A stretch of 53,595 bases of DNA. Source: an uncultured Candidatus Competibacteraceae bacterium (GTDB lineage: Bacteria > Pseudomonadota > Gammaproteobacteria > Competibacterales > Competibacteraceae). The stretch spans positions 1 through 53,595 of the forward strand of contig CAIRMO010000059.1 of assembly GCA_903879705.1 (NCBI GenBank), given 5' to 3'. The notes under the pieces are model-generated. The model made no database searches. It saw only the letters and a list, made by a program, of their open reading frames with translations, and was not told the origin of the DNA. Below, piece by piece: positions 8,426 through 17,480 of this stretch. A program made the position numbers and the translations under genes. The first letter of the stretch is position 1. The number at the start of each line of letters is the position of its first letter.

Positions 8426-8944
8426 CTACCGTTCCCGCAACCGGGGCAGCAATTCCACCAGATTGCAGGGGCGGGTACGGGCATCGAGTTGTGGTTGCAG
8501 AATACGATCCCATCCGGTGCGGCAAGCGCCGGTCGAGCCGGGCAGGCAGAAAATGAAGGTCGCATTCGCCAATCCACCCAGCGCCCGCGATTGCAGGGTC
8601 GAAGTGCCGATCTCCTCCAGCGACAGGGCGCGGAACAACTCGCCGAAGCCATCAATCACTTTGTCCAGCAAGGGCAGAATGGCTTCCGGGGTGCTATCGC
8701 GGCCAGTCATGCCGGTACCGCCGGTGATCAGCACCACCTGCACCGCGGGGTCAGCGATCCAGGCCGAAATCATGGCCCGGATCCGGTAAATATCGTCGGG
8801 GACCAGAGCGCGTCCCGCCAGCCGGTGCCCTGCGGCGTTCAACCGTTCCACCAGGGTTTGACCCGAGGCGTCATCCGCTTCAGTGCGGGTGTCGGAAACG
8901 GTCAGCACCGCGATGGCCAGCGGTAAAAATTCAGGTTCGTTCAT
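8426..8944 (-). CDS. moaB: Molybdenum cofactor biosynthesis protein MoaB
   Basis: A 172-residue MoaB/Mog-type protein that binds molybdopterin and is associated with its adenylylation step. The signature [15 protein letters not shown] is present near the middle, with [10 protein letters not shown] at the N-terminus and FCLPGSTGA near the C-terminus. The ATG at 8944 gives a length matching E. coli MoaB (170). The open frame runs 40 codons farther upstream, but that part encodes palindromic repeat sequence and is not protein-like. No other molybdenum cofactor gene is nearby. Confidence 0.92.
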   Translation of the reverse strand: MNEPEFLPLAIAVLTVSDTRTEADDASGQTLVERLNAAGHRLAGRALVPDDIYRIRAMISAWIADPAVQVVLITGGTGMTGRDSTPEAILPLLDKVIDGFGELFRALSLEEIGTSTLQSRALGGLANATFIFCLPGSTGACRTGWDRILQPQLDARTRPCNLVELLPRLRER

Positions 8945-9000
8945 GGGCAAATTCCCGTCGATGGGTAGAAGAATCAGGACGTTCGCTTGCCGTGGTGTGG

Positions 9001-9042
9001 AACGGGCATCTTGCCCGTTTCGACACGGGCTGGAAGCCCGTG
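9001..9042. repeat. Two adjacent perfect hairpins between moaB and hsp20
   Basis: Two perfect inverted repeats lie side by side: AACGGGCA/TGCCCGTT (9001-9019, three-base loop) and CACGGGC/GCCCGTG (9024-9042, five-base loop). They share the GGGC/GCCC core and occupy the gap between divergent moaB and hsp20. The pattern resembles dispersed intergenic palindromes common in environmental gammaproteobacteria. There is no T-run on either side, so they are not typical intrinsic terminators. Confidence 0.65.
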
Positions 9043-9114
9043 CTATGCCCGGTTTTGAGATCAAAGCGAAAGTCCTGAGAATATTAATGGGTAGAAGAAA
9101 AACCGCGGGCGCTG

Positions 9115-9142
9115 CTTGAAATCAGGCGCGGCGACCTTATTT
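9115..9142 (+). promoter_or_regulatory. Candidate heat-shock (sigma-32) promoter for hsp20
   Basis: CTTGAAA at 9115-9121 matches the sigma-32 -35 consensus in all seven positions. After 13 bases, CCTTATTT (9135-9142) matches CCCCATNT at all but two specified positions. Transcription would start near 9150, about 30 bases before the hsp20 ATG. The position in front of a small heat-shock gene makes the match credible. Confidence 0.6.
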
Positions 9143-9179
9143 GATAGGCAACATTCAGCCATTTCACGAGGTTTAGGCC

Positions 9180-9626
9180 ATGAACCCGACCGGTTATGAA
9201 TCTTGGCGGCATATCCATCGTCTTCGCAGCGAACTGGACCGGTTGTTCGAGCCGTACCGCAATCCAGCCGGCGATGATCAGTCCAGTGTCGCCACCTGCG
9301 AATGGATTCCGCTGGTCGACATTAAAGAGGAGAAGGATCGCTATGTTTTGCACGCTGATATTCCCGGCGTCGATCCCAAGGACATCGAGATTATCGCCGA
9401 AAACGGCGTCCTGGCCATTCGCGGCAACCGGCCTAGCGAGACCCGCAACATCCAGGCCGGCTACAGCCGGGTTGAGCGGCCCTGCGGCACGTTCTATCGC
9501 CGTTTCAGTTTGCCCGATACCGCTGATCTGGCGCAAATCAGCGCCCGCAGTGCCAACGGGCTGCTGGAGATCGGCATTCCCAAACTGACCCATACCGTAT
9601 CGCGCACCATCAAGATCGAAAGCTGA
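9180..9626 (+). CDS. Small heat-shock protein, Hsp20/alpha-crystallin family
   Basis: A 148-residue ATP-independent holdase that should bind unfolding proteins in the cytoplasm. Residues ~1-35 form a short N-terminal arm. The alpha-crystallin domain spans ~40-135, beginning EWIPLVDIKEEKD and including VLHADIPGVDPKDIEI and the conserved A-x-x-x-N-G-L/V-L stretch seen as ARSANGLLEIGIPK. The extension after it is short. GAGG lies eight bases before the ATG. A sigma-32-like promoter precedes it, and DnaJ-type and Do-protease genes follow on the same strand, so this looks like a stress-protein cluster. Confidence 0.93.
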   Translation: MNPTGYESWRHIHRLRSELDRLFEPYRNPAGDDQSSVATCEWIPLVDIKEEKDRYVLHADIPGVDPKDIEIIAENGVLAIRGNRPSETRNIQAGYSRVERPCGTFYRRFSLPDTADLAQISARSANGLLEIGIPKLTHTVSRTIKIES

Positions 9627-9697
9627 TCCACCGACCGGCGGGGCCATCGATCCGCATTCGATCCCGCCGGCGCAACTGCTGACTACCGGGAACCGGC

Positions 9698-10660
9698 ATG
9701 AAATACAAGGACTACTACCAAATCCTCGGCATCGCCCGCGACGCCTCGACGGAGGACATCAAGAAAGTCTACCGGCGGCTGGCCCGCAAGTATCACCCGG
9801 ATGTCAGCAAGGAAGCGCAGGCCGAGGAGCATTTTAAAGAGGTTTCTGAAGCCTATGAGGTGTTGCGCGACCCGGAAAAGCGCGCTGCCTATGATCAGTT
9901 GGGGAGCAGCTGGCAGGCCGGGCAGGATTTCCGGCCGCCACCGAACTGGCAAGGCCGGCAACGTCCCCAGGTAGGTCCAGGCGGGTTTGGCAGTCAGGAT
10001 TTCAGCGATTTTTTTGAATCGCTGTTCGGCGGCGTGGGTGGGCAACCCGGCTTTGCCGGCGCTCGCGGCAGCACTCGTGGCTTCTCAACCGCCGGCCAGG
10101 ATCAGACCGTCCCGCTGGAGATCACCCTGGAGGAAGCCTACCAGGGCGGGCAGCGGTCGCTGCAACTGCAAGTCCCGGAGCAGGACGCCAACGGTCATGT
10201 CGTGACCCGTCCCCGCACCCTCAACGTCAAAATTCCCGCTGGGGTCGGCAACGGCCAGAAAATCCGGCTGACTGGGCAGGGTGGTCCCGGTCGGAGTGGC
10301 GGTCCCAGCGGCGATTTGTATCTGGAAATCACTATCCGCCATCACCCACGCTATCGGTTACAAGGCCGTGATCTGACCTTGGAGTTGCCGCTGGCTCCGT
10401 GGGAAGCGGCGCTGGGCTGCAAGGTCGAAGTGCCGACTTTGGGCGGACCGGTGACGCTGAACATCCCGGCTAACGCCAAAAACGGCCAGAAATTGCGGTT
10501 ACGCGGGCGCGGCTTGCCCGGTCAGCCGCCCGGCGATCAATTAGCCGTGTTACGGATCGTCAATCCGCCCGCTGACAGCGATGCCGCCCGGGAGGCGTTT
10601 CAGCGCCTGGAACAGGAACTGCCGTTCGATCCCCGTGCGACATGGCGTTCGAAAGGTTAA
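9698..10660 (+). CDS. cbpA: DnaJ-class cochaperone of the CbpA type
   Basis: A 320-residue class II J-protein. The J domain (~4-70) has the DnaK-activating HPD motif at His33-Asp35. A Gly/Phe-rich linker follows (~75-130), and the DnaJ C-terminal substrate-binding domains occupy ~135-310 ([31 protein letters not shown]). There is no cysteine-rich zinc finger, which separates it from DnaJ proper. It should deliver substrates to DnaK. GGGAA lies six bases before the ATG. It is 71 bases after hsp20 and 26 before the Do protease. No cbpM-like modulator is beside it. Confidence 0.9.
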   Translation: MKYKDYYQILGIARDASTEDIKKVYRRLARKYHPDVSKEAQAEEHFKEVSEAYEVLRDPEKRAAYDQLGSSWQAGQDFRPPPNWQGRQRPQVGPGGFGSQDFSDFFESLFGGVGGQPGFAGARGSTRGFSTAGQDQTVPLEITLEEAYQGGQRSLQLQVPEQDANGHVVTRPRTLNVKIPAGVGNGQKIRLTGQGGPGRSGGPSGDLYLEITIRHHPRYRLQGRDLTLELPLAPWEAALGCKVEVPTLGGPVTLNIPANAKNGQKLRLRGRGLPGQPPGDQLAVLRIVNPPADSDAAREAFQRLEQELPFDPRATWRSKG

Positions 10661-10686
10661 AGGTCATCAAAGGTTAGGTTTTGCCC

Positions 10687-12060
10687 ATGAATATCCAACG
10701 CGCTTTGCTGTCCGCAATCCTGGCGATGGGTCTTTCCGTCGCTCTTCCCTTTTTGGTCGAGGCCGCTCTGCCCGCCATGGTGGATACCCAGGCGCTGCCG
10801 TCGCTGGCGCCGATGCTGGATCGGGCTACTCCAGCGGTCGTCAACATCGCCACCGAAAGCCGGGTAGCGTCGCGCCGCAATCCGTTGCTGGAAGACCCCT
10901 TTTTCCGCCATTTCTTCAATATCCCCAACCAGCCCCGTGAGCAAATGGCGCAAAGCGTCGGCTCCGGGGTGGTAGTGGACGCCAAGCGCGGCTATGTCAT
11001 CACCAACCATCATGTGGTTGAAGGCGCTGATACGATTACCGTTACCCTGCGCGATGGCCGCAAGCTCAATGCCAAGGTCATCGGTTCGGATTCGCAAAGC
11101 GATGTCGCCGTGATCCAGATTCCCGGTGGCAATCTGACCGCTTTGCCGCTGGCCGATTCCGACGCCCTGCGCGTGGGCGATTTCGTGGTCGCGGTCGGCA
11201 ATCCGTTCGGGTTGGGTCAAACCGTGACCTCCGGCATCGTCAGCGCTCTGGGGCGCACCGGACTGGGCATTCAAGGCTATGAGGATTTCATCCAGACCGA
11301 TGCCTCGATCAATCCCGGCAATTCCGGGGGCGCGCTGGTCAATCTGCGCGGCGAACTGGTCGGCATCAATACCGCAATCATCGCGCCCAGCGGCGGCAAT
11401 GTCGGGATCGGCTTCGCCATTCCGGCCAACATGGTGGCGCGAATGATGAACCAGATTGTCGCTCATGGATCGGTGCGGCGTGGCCAACTCGGCGTGTCGG
11501 TGCAGGACCTGACGCCGGATCTGGCGCGGGCGTTCAACCTTCCGGCCGGTCAAGGCGCAGTGATCGCCCAGGTTAGTCCCCGCTCCGCCGCCGCCCGCGC
11601 CGGGTTGCGCGAGGGGGATGTGGTGCTAAACATCAATGGTCGGCCGGTACACGATGGCGGCGGTTTGCGTAACATCATCGGCTTGCTGGAGGTCGGTGAG
11701 GCGGTGCGGCTGGAGATTCGCCGTGAGGGCAAACCGCTGACCCTGGAGGCCAAGGTGGGTGAATACACGCCTGCCCGAGCCGATGGCGAAGCGATCAATC
11801 CCCGCTTGGCGGGCGCAACGCTGGAGGAAATTGGCCCGAATTCGCCACTGGCCGGGAAGGTGCAGGGTGTTCTGATCGCCGAGGTGGAATCGCGCAGCCC
11901 TGCCGCCCGCGCCGGATTGCGCAAAGGTGACGTGATTCTGGCGATCAATCAGCAGCGCGTCGCCAGCCCCGCCGATTTGCAGCCATTGGTCAACAACCGC
12001 GATACCCTGCTGATCAACCTGCTGCGCGGGCGGGAAGAGTTGGTGCTGGCATTTCGATAA
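10687..12060 (+). CDS. degQ: Do-family periplasmic serine protease (DegQ/MucD-like)
   Basis: A 457-residue HtrA-family protease/chaperone for misfolded envelope proteins. Residues 1-27 form a signal peptide with a likely cleavage after VEA. The trypsin-like domain (~45-250) has the triad His109 (TNHHVV), Asp139 (QSDVA) and Ser213 (NPGNSGG). Two PDZ domains follow (~260-350 and ~370-455). Length and domain order match DegQ/MucD. I chose the ATG at 10687; an in-frame TTG lies two codons upstream. It is the third gene of the hsp20-cbpA-protease run and converges on pyrD with a 30-base gap. Confidence 0.93.
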   Translation: MNIQRALLSAILAMGLSVALPFLVEAALPAMVDTQALPSLAPMLDRATPAVVNIATESRVASRRNPLLEDPFFRHFFNIPNQPREQMAQSVGSGVVVDAKRGYVITNHHVVEGADTITVTLRDGRKLNAKVIGSDSQSDVAVIQIPGGNLTALPLADSDALRVGDFVVAVGNPFGLGQTVTSGIVSALGRTGLGIQGYEDFIQTDASINPGNSGGALVNLRGELVGINTAIIAPSGGNVGIGFAIPANMVARMMNQIVAHGSVRRGQLGVSVQDLTPDLARAFNLPAGQGAVIAQVSPRSAAARAGLREGDVVLNINGRPVHDGGGLRNIIGLLEVGEAVRLEIRREGKPLTLEAKVGEYTPARADGEAINPRLAGATLEEIGPNSPLAGKVQGVLIAEVESRSPAARAGLRKGDVILAINQQRVASPADLQPLVNNRDTLLINLLRGREELVLAFR

Positions 12061-12090
12061 CGACGGTCGGTTCCCGGAGCCGCCGATTTT

Positions 12091-13113
12091 CTAGCGCACG
12101 GCCCGGATCGCCTCCTGGATCAGTTTCGGGCCACGATAGATAAAGCCAGTGTAAAGCTGCACCAGACTGGCGCCGGCGGCGATCCGGCTGGCGGCGTCAG
12201 ATCCACGCATGATGCCGCCGGAGGCAATGATCGGCAGTTCCCCGGCCAGCAGTTCCGCCAGTTGCCGGACCACCGCGGTAGCGCGATCCCGCAATGGGGC
12301 ACCGCTCAGACCGCCGGTTTCCCCGGCATGGGGCAGACCTTCGACCCCGGCGCGGGAAAAAGTGGTGTTGGTGGCGATCACCGCATCGATGCGGTGCCGC
12401 CGCAACGCCTGCGCCATCATGGGCAGATCGGGATCGGCGATATCCGGGGCGATCTTGAGCGCCAGCGGGACGTAGCGACCATAGCTGTCGGTCAAGCGTT
12501 GCTGTTCCGCCTTCAGCGCCGCCAGCAAACCATCCAGCGCTGCCCCGTATTGCAGATCGCGCAGACCGGATGTGTTCGGCGATGAAATGTTGACGGTGAT
12601 GTAACTGGCCCACGGGTAGACCCCGCGCAGCCCGGTCAGATAATCATCAATGGCCCGCTCCACCGGCGTGTCGGCGTTCTTGCCGATGTTAATGCCCAAT
12701 ACCCCTTTGAATCCGGCTTGCCGGACCCGATCGACCAGATAATCCACTCCTTTATTATTGAATCCCATCCGGTTGATGAGCGCCTCAGCCTGCGGCAGGC
12801 GGAACATCCGGGGTTTGGGATTGCCCGGCTGGGGGCGAGGCGTGACCGTGCCGATCTCGACAAAGCCAAATCCTAGCGCCGCCCAAGCCGGAATACACTC
12901 ACCATTCTTGTCCAGTCCCGCCGCCAGCCCGACCGGGTTGGGGAAATCAAGACCCATCACCCGGCGAGGGACCGCGGGCGCTCTGCTGCTGAACAACGCG
13001 CTGAGCGGCGGTACCGGGGCGAAGCGCAGCAGTTGCAGCATCCGGTCATGGGCGGTTTCCGGATCCAGTTGGAACAACAGAGCGCGCAGCGGGGGATAGC
13101 AGAAGGGAGGCAT
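12091..13113 (-). CDS. pyrD: Dihydroorotate dehydrogenase (quinone), class 2
   Basis: PyrD oxidises dihydroorotate to orotate with FMN and passes electrons to the quinone pool at the inner membrane. The 340-residue protein has the class 2 N-terminal helix (~1-40) for membrane association and a TIM-barrel with [10 protein letters not shown] at 62-71. The catalytic serine is Ser178 in [11 protein letters not shown], equivalent to Ser175 of E. coli. [12 protein letters not shown] near the end binds FMN phosphate. No strong ribosome-binding site is seen upstream. It is divergent from the VpsR-like gene and shares a 346-base intergenic region with it. Confidence 0.95.
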   Translation of the reverse strand: MPPFCYPPLRALLFQLDPETAHDRMLQLLRFAPVPPLSALFSSRAPAVPRRVMGLDFPNPVGLAAGLDKNGECIPAWAALGFGFVEIGTVTPRPQPGNPKPRMFRLPQAEALINRMGFNNKGVDYLVDRVRQAGFKGVLGINIGKNADTPVERAIDDYLTGLRGVYPWASYITVNISSPNTSGLRDLQYGAALDGLLAALKAEQQRLTDSYGRYVPLALKIAPDIADPDLPMMAQALRRHRIDAVIATNTTFSRAGVEGLPHAGETGGLSGAPLRDRATAVVRQLAELLAGELPIIASGGIMRGSDAASRIAAGASLVQLYTGFIYRGPKLIQEAIRAVR

Positions 13114-13279
13114 CGTGAGGGGGTATCCAAAGTTCAGGAAAAAGTTATTGCCATGCGGCAGGTCGCCATTAGCTTTATTTTTAAAACATAGTGCTTAAAA
13201 AAGTTTCATTTTGGCGGTTTTAATGGCCTGAAGCGTGTCCTGTTTAGAACCCATTGCCCGCAGGACCATCGGCAAAGAT

Positions 13280-13306
13280 GTCACTATCATTATAAAGGCT
13301 AGTGAC
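13280..13306. promoter_or_regulatory. Candidate operator: inverted repeat GTCACTA-N13-TAGTGAC
   Basis: Perfect seven-base arms at 13280-13286 and 13300-13306 surround 13 bases that include TATAAA (13291-13296). The 20-base spacing between arm centres places both on one face of the helix, as for a dimeric regulator. It lies about 155 bases before the VpsR-like start and about 170 before pyrD. The bound protein is unknown; autoregulation by the adjacent gene is possible. Confidence 0.35.
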
Positions 13307-13408
13307 ACTATCAAAATAGCCAAGTAGACTACTGCTCAAGTAACAGATGAACGGTTAAAAAAACCGCAAATCTGATTGTTTCCAAGGGTGACTGAATTTC
13401 ATCAAGGC

Positions 13409-13426
13409 GATCCCGCTCCCGGGATC
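13409..13426 (+). other. Leader hairpin before the VpsR-like gene
   Basis: GATCCCG and CGGGATC pair around a four-base loop. The hairpin ends 20 bases before the AAGGGA ribosome-binding site. No T-run follows, so it is not an intrinsic terminator. It could shape the 5' leader or be part of a protein-binding palindrome. Confidence 0.35.
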
Positions 13427-13459
13427 ACGTTTCTCACTGATCAGACAAGGGATAATTCA

Positions 13460-14806
13460 ATGCGTAAACTGTTGATTCTAAGTACGGCACCGGTCGATGA
13501 GGCCACACTCCAGCACGTTACGGCGGCTGACTGGGAGATCTATGCAGCTCAAGAGGGGGGGACAGCCCGATCCATGCTGACTGAACACTCCTTCGAGGTA
13601 GGGCTGGCGGTGCTGTTTAGCTGTGAATCCGAGCGTTCCATTCAGTGGTTGCTCGATCTGGTTCTGGCGCGGCGAAAAATGCAATGGATCATGGCGCTCT
13701 CTCGCCAATGTATTGATCGCAAACCGTTGTCCGACTTTATCGCCGAGTCTTGCTACGATTATCACACCTTACCGATTGATCCCCAGCGCTTAATGGTGAC
13801 CATCGGCCATGCTTACGGAATGTCGATCTTGACCGAAAACACTGTCCGTCAGCAGCATGAGCTGGAATCCCAATACGGCTTGATTGGTAACAGCCCATCA
13901 ATGCAAACCCTGTTTCGGGGCATTCAGAAAGCGGCTGAAGTGGACGTGCCCGTCTTGATCACCGGCGAGAGCGGCACCGGCAAGGAACAGACCGCGCACG
14001 CCATTCATGAGTATTCCGCCCGCGCCGCTTCGCCGTTTGTCGCCATGAACTGCGCGGCGTTGCCCGCCAACCTGATTCAATCAGAACTGTTCGGCCATGA
14101 AAAAGGCGCTTTTGCAGGTGCCGGGGATGGGGAGCAGCACATTGGGCATATCGAATCGGCCAATGGCGGTACCCTGTTTCTGGACGAGATCGGCGATCTG
14201 GCTCCCGAGCTGCAAGCTAACTTGCTGCGTTTCCTGGAGGAAAAGAAGATTCGCCGGCTGGGCGGTGCCAAACCGATCCCGGTTAATGTCCGGCTGATTG
14301 CGGCCACTAATACCCAGTTGGAGCAGGCGGTGCGCGATGGCCGGTTCCGCGAAGACTTGTATTACCGGCTCAACGTGCTGCATCTGCGGACGCCCGGCCT
14401 GCGCGAGCGCAGGGGTGATGTCGAGTTGCTGTCCCGGCACTTCTTCACCAAATTCGCCGCGGAAACCCGAACCTCCGCCAAGGGGTTTAGCCGCGATGCG
14501 CTGGAAGTCATCAACCGTTATGACTGGCCGGGTAACGTCCGGGAACTGATGAATCGCATCCGCCGGGCGGTGCTGCTGAGCGAGGGTCCGTATATCGCGC
14601 CGCTCGATCTGGAACTGGAGCGGCGCACGCCGGTGCGGACCTTCGTCACCTTGGACGAGGCCCGGATGGCGGCTGACCGTGAAACCATTCATGCGACGCT
14701 GCTGCGCACCCGCTTCAACATTGCTCGCGCTTCCCTGGAACTCGGGGTGTCCCGGATGACCCTGTACCGGTTGATGGAAAAGTACGACATTCGCCGGGAT
14801 ATCTGA
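13460..14806 (+). CDS. VpsR-like bacterial enhancer-binding response regulator
   Basis: A 448-residue transcription regulator: an N-terminal atypical receiver-like region (~1-125) of VpsR type, an AAA+ domain (~140-375), and a C-terminal Fis-type helix-turn-helix (~415-445, NIARASLELGVSRMTLYRLM). Walker A is GESGTGK at 169-175 and Walker B is LFLDEIG at 239-245. The sigma-54 contact loop reads GAFAGA (216-221) instead of GAFTGA. V. cholerae VpsR, a c-di-GMP-binding biofilm activator of about the same length, works with sigma-70, so altered sigma-54 dependence is plausible. The start has AAGGGA seven bases upstream. uvrC follows 88 bases later, a position often held by gacA/uvrY. Confidence 0.82.
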   Translation: MRKLLILSTAPVDEATLQHVTAADWEIYAAQEGGTARSMLTEHSFEVGLAVLFSCESERSIQWLLDLVLARRKMQWIMALSRQCIDRKPLSDFIAESCYDYHTLPIDPQRLMVTIGHAYGMSILTENTVRQQHELESQYGLIGNSPSMQTLFRGIQKAAEVDVPVLITGESGTGKEQTAHAIHEYSARAASPFVAMNCAALPANLIQSELFGHEKGAFAGAGDGEQHIGHIESANGGTLFLDEIGDLAPELQANLLRFLEEKKIRRLGGAKPIPVNVRLIAATNTQLEQAVRDGRFREDLYYRLNVLHLRTPGLRERRGDVELLSRHFFTKFAAETRTSAKGFSRDALEVINRYDWPGNVRELMNRIRRAVLLSEGPYIAPLDLELERRTPVRTFVTLDEARMAADRETIHATLLRTRFNIARASLELGVSRMTLYRLMEKYDIRRDI

Positions 14807-14894
14807 GCGCTGAACCCGGGCGGTCATTGCCGACGGCAACCCAAGTATTCGGAACCGGCGGTAGTCGCTGGTTTTGAGGCGGAGCGCCCCGGAT

Positions 14895-16721
14895 ATGACC
14901 GCAATCGCTTTCCCCTTCGATCCCAAAGCCTTTCTTAAAACCCTCACCGCGCTGCCTGGCGTCTACCAGATGCTGGACCAGCGCGGCACGGTGTTATACG
15001 TCGGCAAGGCCCGCAATCTTAAGCAGCGGGTTTCCAGCTATTTCCGGGAACAGCACGCCTCGGCCAAGACCCGTAGCCTGGTTGCCCAAATCCGCGCCAT
15101 TGAAGTGACGATTACCCACACCGAGACCGAGGCGCTGATTCTGGAAAGCACGCTGATCAAACAGATTCAGCCGCGCTATAACATTCTGCTCCGTGACGAC
15201 AAGGGCTATCCCTATCTGCATGTCGCCGACGGTCCATTTCCCCGCCTGACCCTGCAGCGCGGCGCCAAGCGGCGGCCTGGCCGCTATTTTGGGCCGTATC
15301 CCAACGCCAATGCGGTCCGCGACACCCTGAATTTGTTGCAAAAAACATTTCGCTTGCGTCAGTGCGAAGACAGCTTTTTCCGCACCCGCAGCCGGCCCTG
15401 CCTGCAATATCAGATCAAGCGTTGCACCGCGCCCTGTGTCGGACTGGTCGATGCCGAGGGGTATCAGCGGCAGTTGCGCGATGCCCTGCTGTTTCTGGAA
15501 GGCAAGAGCGGCCAGTTGGTCGATGAACTGGCGCAGCGAATGGAGGCGGCGGCAGCAGTGCTGGATTTTGAGACGGCGGCGGCGTATCGCGATCAGATTG
15601 CCGAACTGCGCCAGGTTCAGCAGCGCCAGCATGTCGAGGGTGCGTGCGGCGATCTGGACGTCATCGCCTGCGCCGCCGAGGGTGGGCAAGCCTGTGTGCA
15701 GGTGCTGGTGTTTCGGGTAGGTCGACTGCTCGGCAACCGGGCGTTTTTCCCGCGCCTGCCGGAACACGAGGAGGCGAGTGCGGTGCTGGGCGCGTTCCTG
15801 GCCCAGTACTATCTCGACAAGGCGATTCCCGCCGCGCTATTGGTCAGCCATGAACCGGTTGATGCGGCGCTACTGGTCCAGGCGTTCCATGAACGGACTG
15901 GCCAGCGTATCGTCATCAGCGCCCGGGCGCAGGGCGAACGGGCGCGGTGGCTGGCGCTGGCGCAACATAACGCCGATCAGTCCCTGGCGGCACGGTTGTC
16001 CAGTCAGGCCGGAATGCGCCAGCGGTTGGTGGCCTTGCGGGCGGCGCTGGGAAGGGATCGCGAACTCACCCGGCTGGAGTGTTTCGACATCAGCCATACC
16101 CAGGGCGAGGCGACCGTGGCGTCCTGCGTCACGTTCGGGGTCGAGGGGCCGCTCAAGTCGGACTATCGCCGCTATCACATTGAAGGCATTGCACCCGGCG
16201 ACGACTATGCCGCCCTGCATCAGGCCTTGACCCGGCGTTATACCCGGTTGCAGGAAGAACAGGGTCCCTTGCCCGATCTTCTGTTCATTGATGGTGGCAA
16301 GGGTCAGTTGGCGCAGGCGCAGGCGGTATTAGCGACCCTGGACATCACCGGCGTCACGCTGATCGGCATCGCCAAGGGGCTGGACCGCAAGCCGGGACTG
16401 GAGACACTGTACTTGTTGAAGGATAACCGCCCTTCTATACTCCCGGTCGACTCCGCCGCCTTGCATCTGGCGCTACAGATCCGCGATGAGGCGCACCGGT
16501 TCGCCATTACCGGCCATCGCCAGCGCCGCGCTAAAGCCCGCACCATTTCCGCGCTTGACAAAATTCCTGGTATCGGTCCGAAGCGTCGGCAGGCGTTACT
16601 GCGGCAATTTGGCGGGCTGAAACAGTTAGCGCAGGCTGGGATTGAAGATCTGGCCCAAGTGGACGGCGTCAGCGCCGAACTGGCCCAGCGGATTTATGAC
16701 GCCTTTCATGGAGAAATCTGA
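14895..16721 (+). CDS. uvrC: Excinuclease ABC subunit C
   Basis: UvrC makes both incisions around a DNA lesion marked by UvrA2B in nucleotide excision repair. The 608-residue product has the GIY-YIG nuclease domain (~15-95; GVYQM...VLYVGKARNLKQR), a cysteine cluster around CLQYQIKRCTAPC, a UVR domain for UvrB contact (~200-240), an RNase H-like C-terminal nuclease region (DISHTQGE, LFIDGGKGQL) and tandem helix-hairpin-helix motifs at the end (KIPGIGPKRR). Length matches E. coli (610). The ATG at 14895 has GGAG ten bases upstream. pgsA starts three bases after its stop. Confidence 0.97.
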   Translation: MTAIAFPFDPKAFLKTLTALPGVYQMLDQRGTVLYVGKARNLKQRVSSYFREQHASAKTRSLVAQIRAIEVTITHTETEALILESTLIKQIQPRYNILLRDDKGYPYLHVADGPFPRLTLQRGAKRRPGRYFGPYPNANAVRDTLNLLQKTFRLRQCEDSFFRTRSRPCLQYQIKRCTAPCVGLVDAEGYQRQLRDALLFLEGKSGQLVDELAQRMEAAAAVLDFETAAAYRDQIAELRQVQQRQHVEGACGDLDVIACAAEGGQACVQVLVFRVGRLLGNRAFFPRLPEHEEASAVLGAFLAQYYLDKAIPAALLVSHEPVDAALLVQAFHERTGQRIVISARAQGERARWLALAQHNADQSLAARLSSQAGMRQRLVALRAALGRDRELTRLECFDISHTQGEATVASCVTFGVEGPLKSDYRRYHIEGIAPGDDYAALHQALTRRYTRLQEEQGPLPDLLFIDGGKGQLAQAQAVLATLDITGVTLIGIAKGLDRKPGLETLYLLKDNRPSILPVDSAALHLALQIRDEAHRFAITGHRQRRAKARTISALDKIPGIGPKRRQALLRQFGGLKQLAQAGIEDLAQVDGVSAELAQRIYDAFHGEI

Positions 16722-16723
16722 GC

Positions 16724-17299
16724 GTGCCGCGCACCATACGTCTGAATGTGCCTACCGGGCTGACCTTGCTGCGGATCGCGCTGATCCCGGTGTTGGCGGG
16801 CGTATTTTTTCTACCATTGCCTAGCGCCAATCTGCTGTGCAGCGGGCTGTTCGGGCTGGCGGCGCTCACCGACTGGCTCGACGGCTATCTGGCGCGGCGG
16901 CTGGGCCAGACCTCGGCATTCGGGGCATTTCTGGACCCGGTGGCGGACAAGCTGATGGTAGCGACGGCGCTGGTGCTGCTGGTGCAAGCCATTCCCACCC
17001 CGTTGATGGCCGTGGCGGTGGTGATCATCATTGGCCGGGAAATCGCCATTTCTGCCCTGCGGGAGTGGATGGCGCAGATCGGCGGCCACGGGCGGGTGGC
17101 AGTATCGATGGTCGGCAAGATCAAAACTACGGCACAGATGAGCGCCGTGCTGCTGCTGCTGTATCGGGAACCGTTGTGGGGGTTCCCCACCCTGAAAGCC
17201 GGTCAGGGCTTGCTGGTGGTTGCGGCGGTGCTGACGTTGTGGTCGATGTTGCATTATCTGGCGGCGGCGTGGCCGTTGCTTCGGCGCGGACGGGCTTGA
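16724..17299 (+). CDS. pgsA: CDP-diacylglycerol-glycerol-3-phosphate 3-phosphatidyltransferase
   Basis: PgsA makes phosphatidylglycerophosphate from CDP-diacylglycerol and glycerol-3-phosphate, the committed step to phosphatidylglycerol and cardiolipin. The 191-residue inner-membrane protein has several membrane helices and the CDP-alcohol phosphotransferase signature D-G-x2-A-R-x8-G-x3-D-x3-D, seen from DGYLARR to FLDPVADK. The start is GTG at 16724, with GGAG ten bases upstream inside the end of uvrC. The uvrC-pgsA-tRNA order matches E. coli. The stop overlaps the -35 box of the downstream tRNA promoter. Confidence 0.96.
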   Translation: MPRTIRLNVPTGLTLLRIALIPVLAGVFFLPLPSANLLCSGLFGLAALTDWLDGYLARRLGQTSAFGAFLDPVADKLMVATALVLLVQAIPTPLMAVAVVIIIGREIAISALREWMAQIGGHGRVAVSMVGKIKTTAQMSAVLLLLYREPLWGFPTLKAGQGLLVVAAVLTLWSMLHYLAAAWPLLRRGRA

Positions 17300-17323
17300 C
17301 GGTTTGGTGTTTTACGTTAGAAT
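17296..17323 (+). promoter_or_regulatory. Sigma-70-type promoter for the tRNA cluster
   Basis: TTGACG (17296-17301) and TAGAAT (17318-17323) are separated by 16 bases, with a G+C-rich GGCCCG directly downstream like the discriminator of stringently controlled stable-RNA promoters. Transcription would begin near 17330, a few bases before the tRNA-Gly gene. The -35 box overlaps the pgsA stop codon. Confidence 0.65.
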
Positions 17324-17337
17324 GGCCCGTCTACGCA

Positions 17338-17413
<76 letters not shown>

Positions 17414-17422
17414 GTTTTCCCG

Positions 17423-17447
17423 GCCTCGATTCTTTCGAGGCTTTTTT
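17423..17447 (+). terminator. Intrinsic terminator-like hairpin between tRNA-Gly and tRNA-Cys
   Basis: GCCTCGA and TCGAGGC pair perfectly around a five-base loop and are followed by six T residues. In this place it may attenuate read-through from the tRNA-Gly promoter into the two following tRNAs, or act as a processing element. Confidence 0.7.
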
Positions 17448-17480
17448 GTCTATCTCCAAGGCAACTTGGACCCCGTTTCT

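Larger units (their letters stand above)
13114..13459. other. Divergent intergenic region, pyrD/VpsR-like regulator
   Basis: This 346-base region is AT-rich from ~13160 to 13370. It contains a seven-base perfect inverted repeat (13280-13306), a direct repeat CACTATCA (13282-13289 and 13306-13313), and a seven-base hairpin just before the regulator's ribosome-binding site (13409-13426). I see no full promoter consensus and no -24/-12 element for sigma-54. An open frame continues upstream of the regulator start from 13376, but AAGGGA at 13447-13452 supports the later start. Confidence 0.5.

Noticed and set aside
10657-11553. A 298-codon open frame antisense to the Do protease gene
   Set aside because: It is opposite a gene with an intact catalytic triad, and its product is Gln/Asp/Arg-rich with no recognisable motif.
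13114-13459. A possible riboswitch or sigma-54 promoter before the VpsR-like gene
   Set aside because: No c-di-GMP riboswitch motif and no -24/-12 consensus are visible; only simple hairpins and an inverted repeat are seen.
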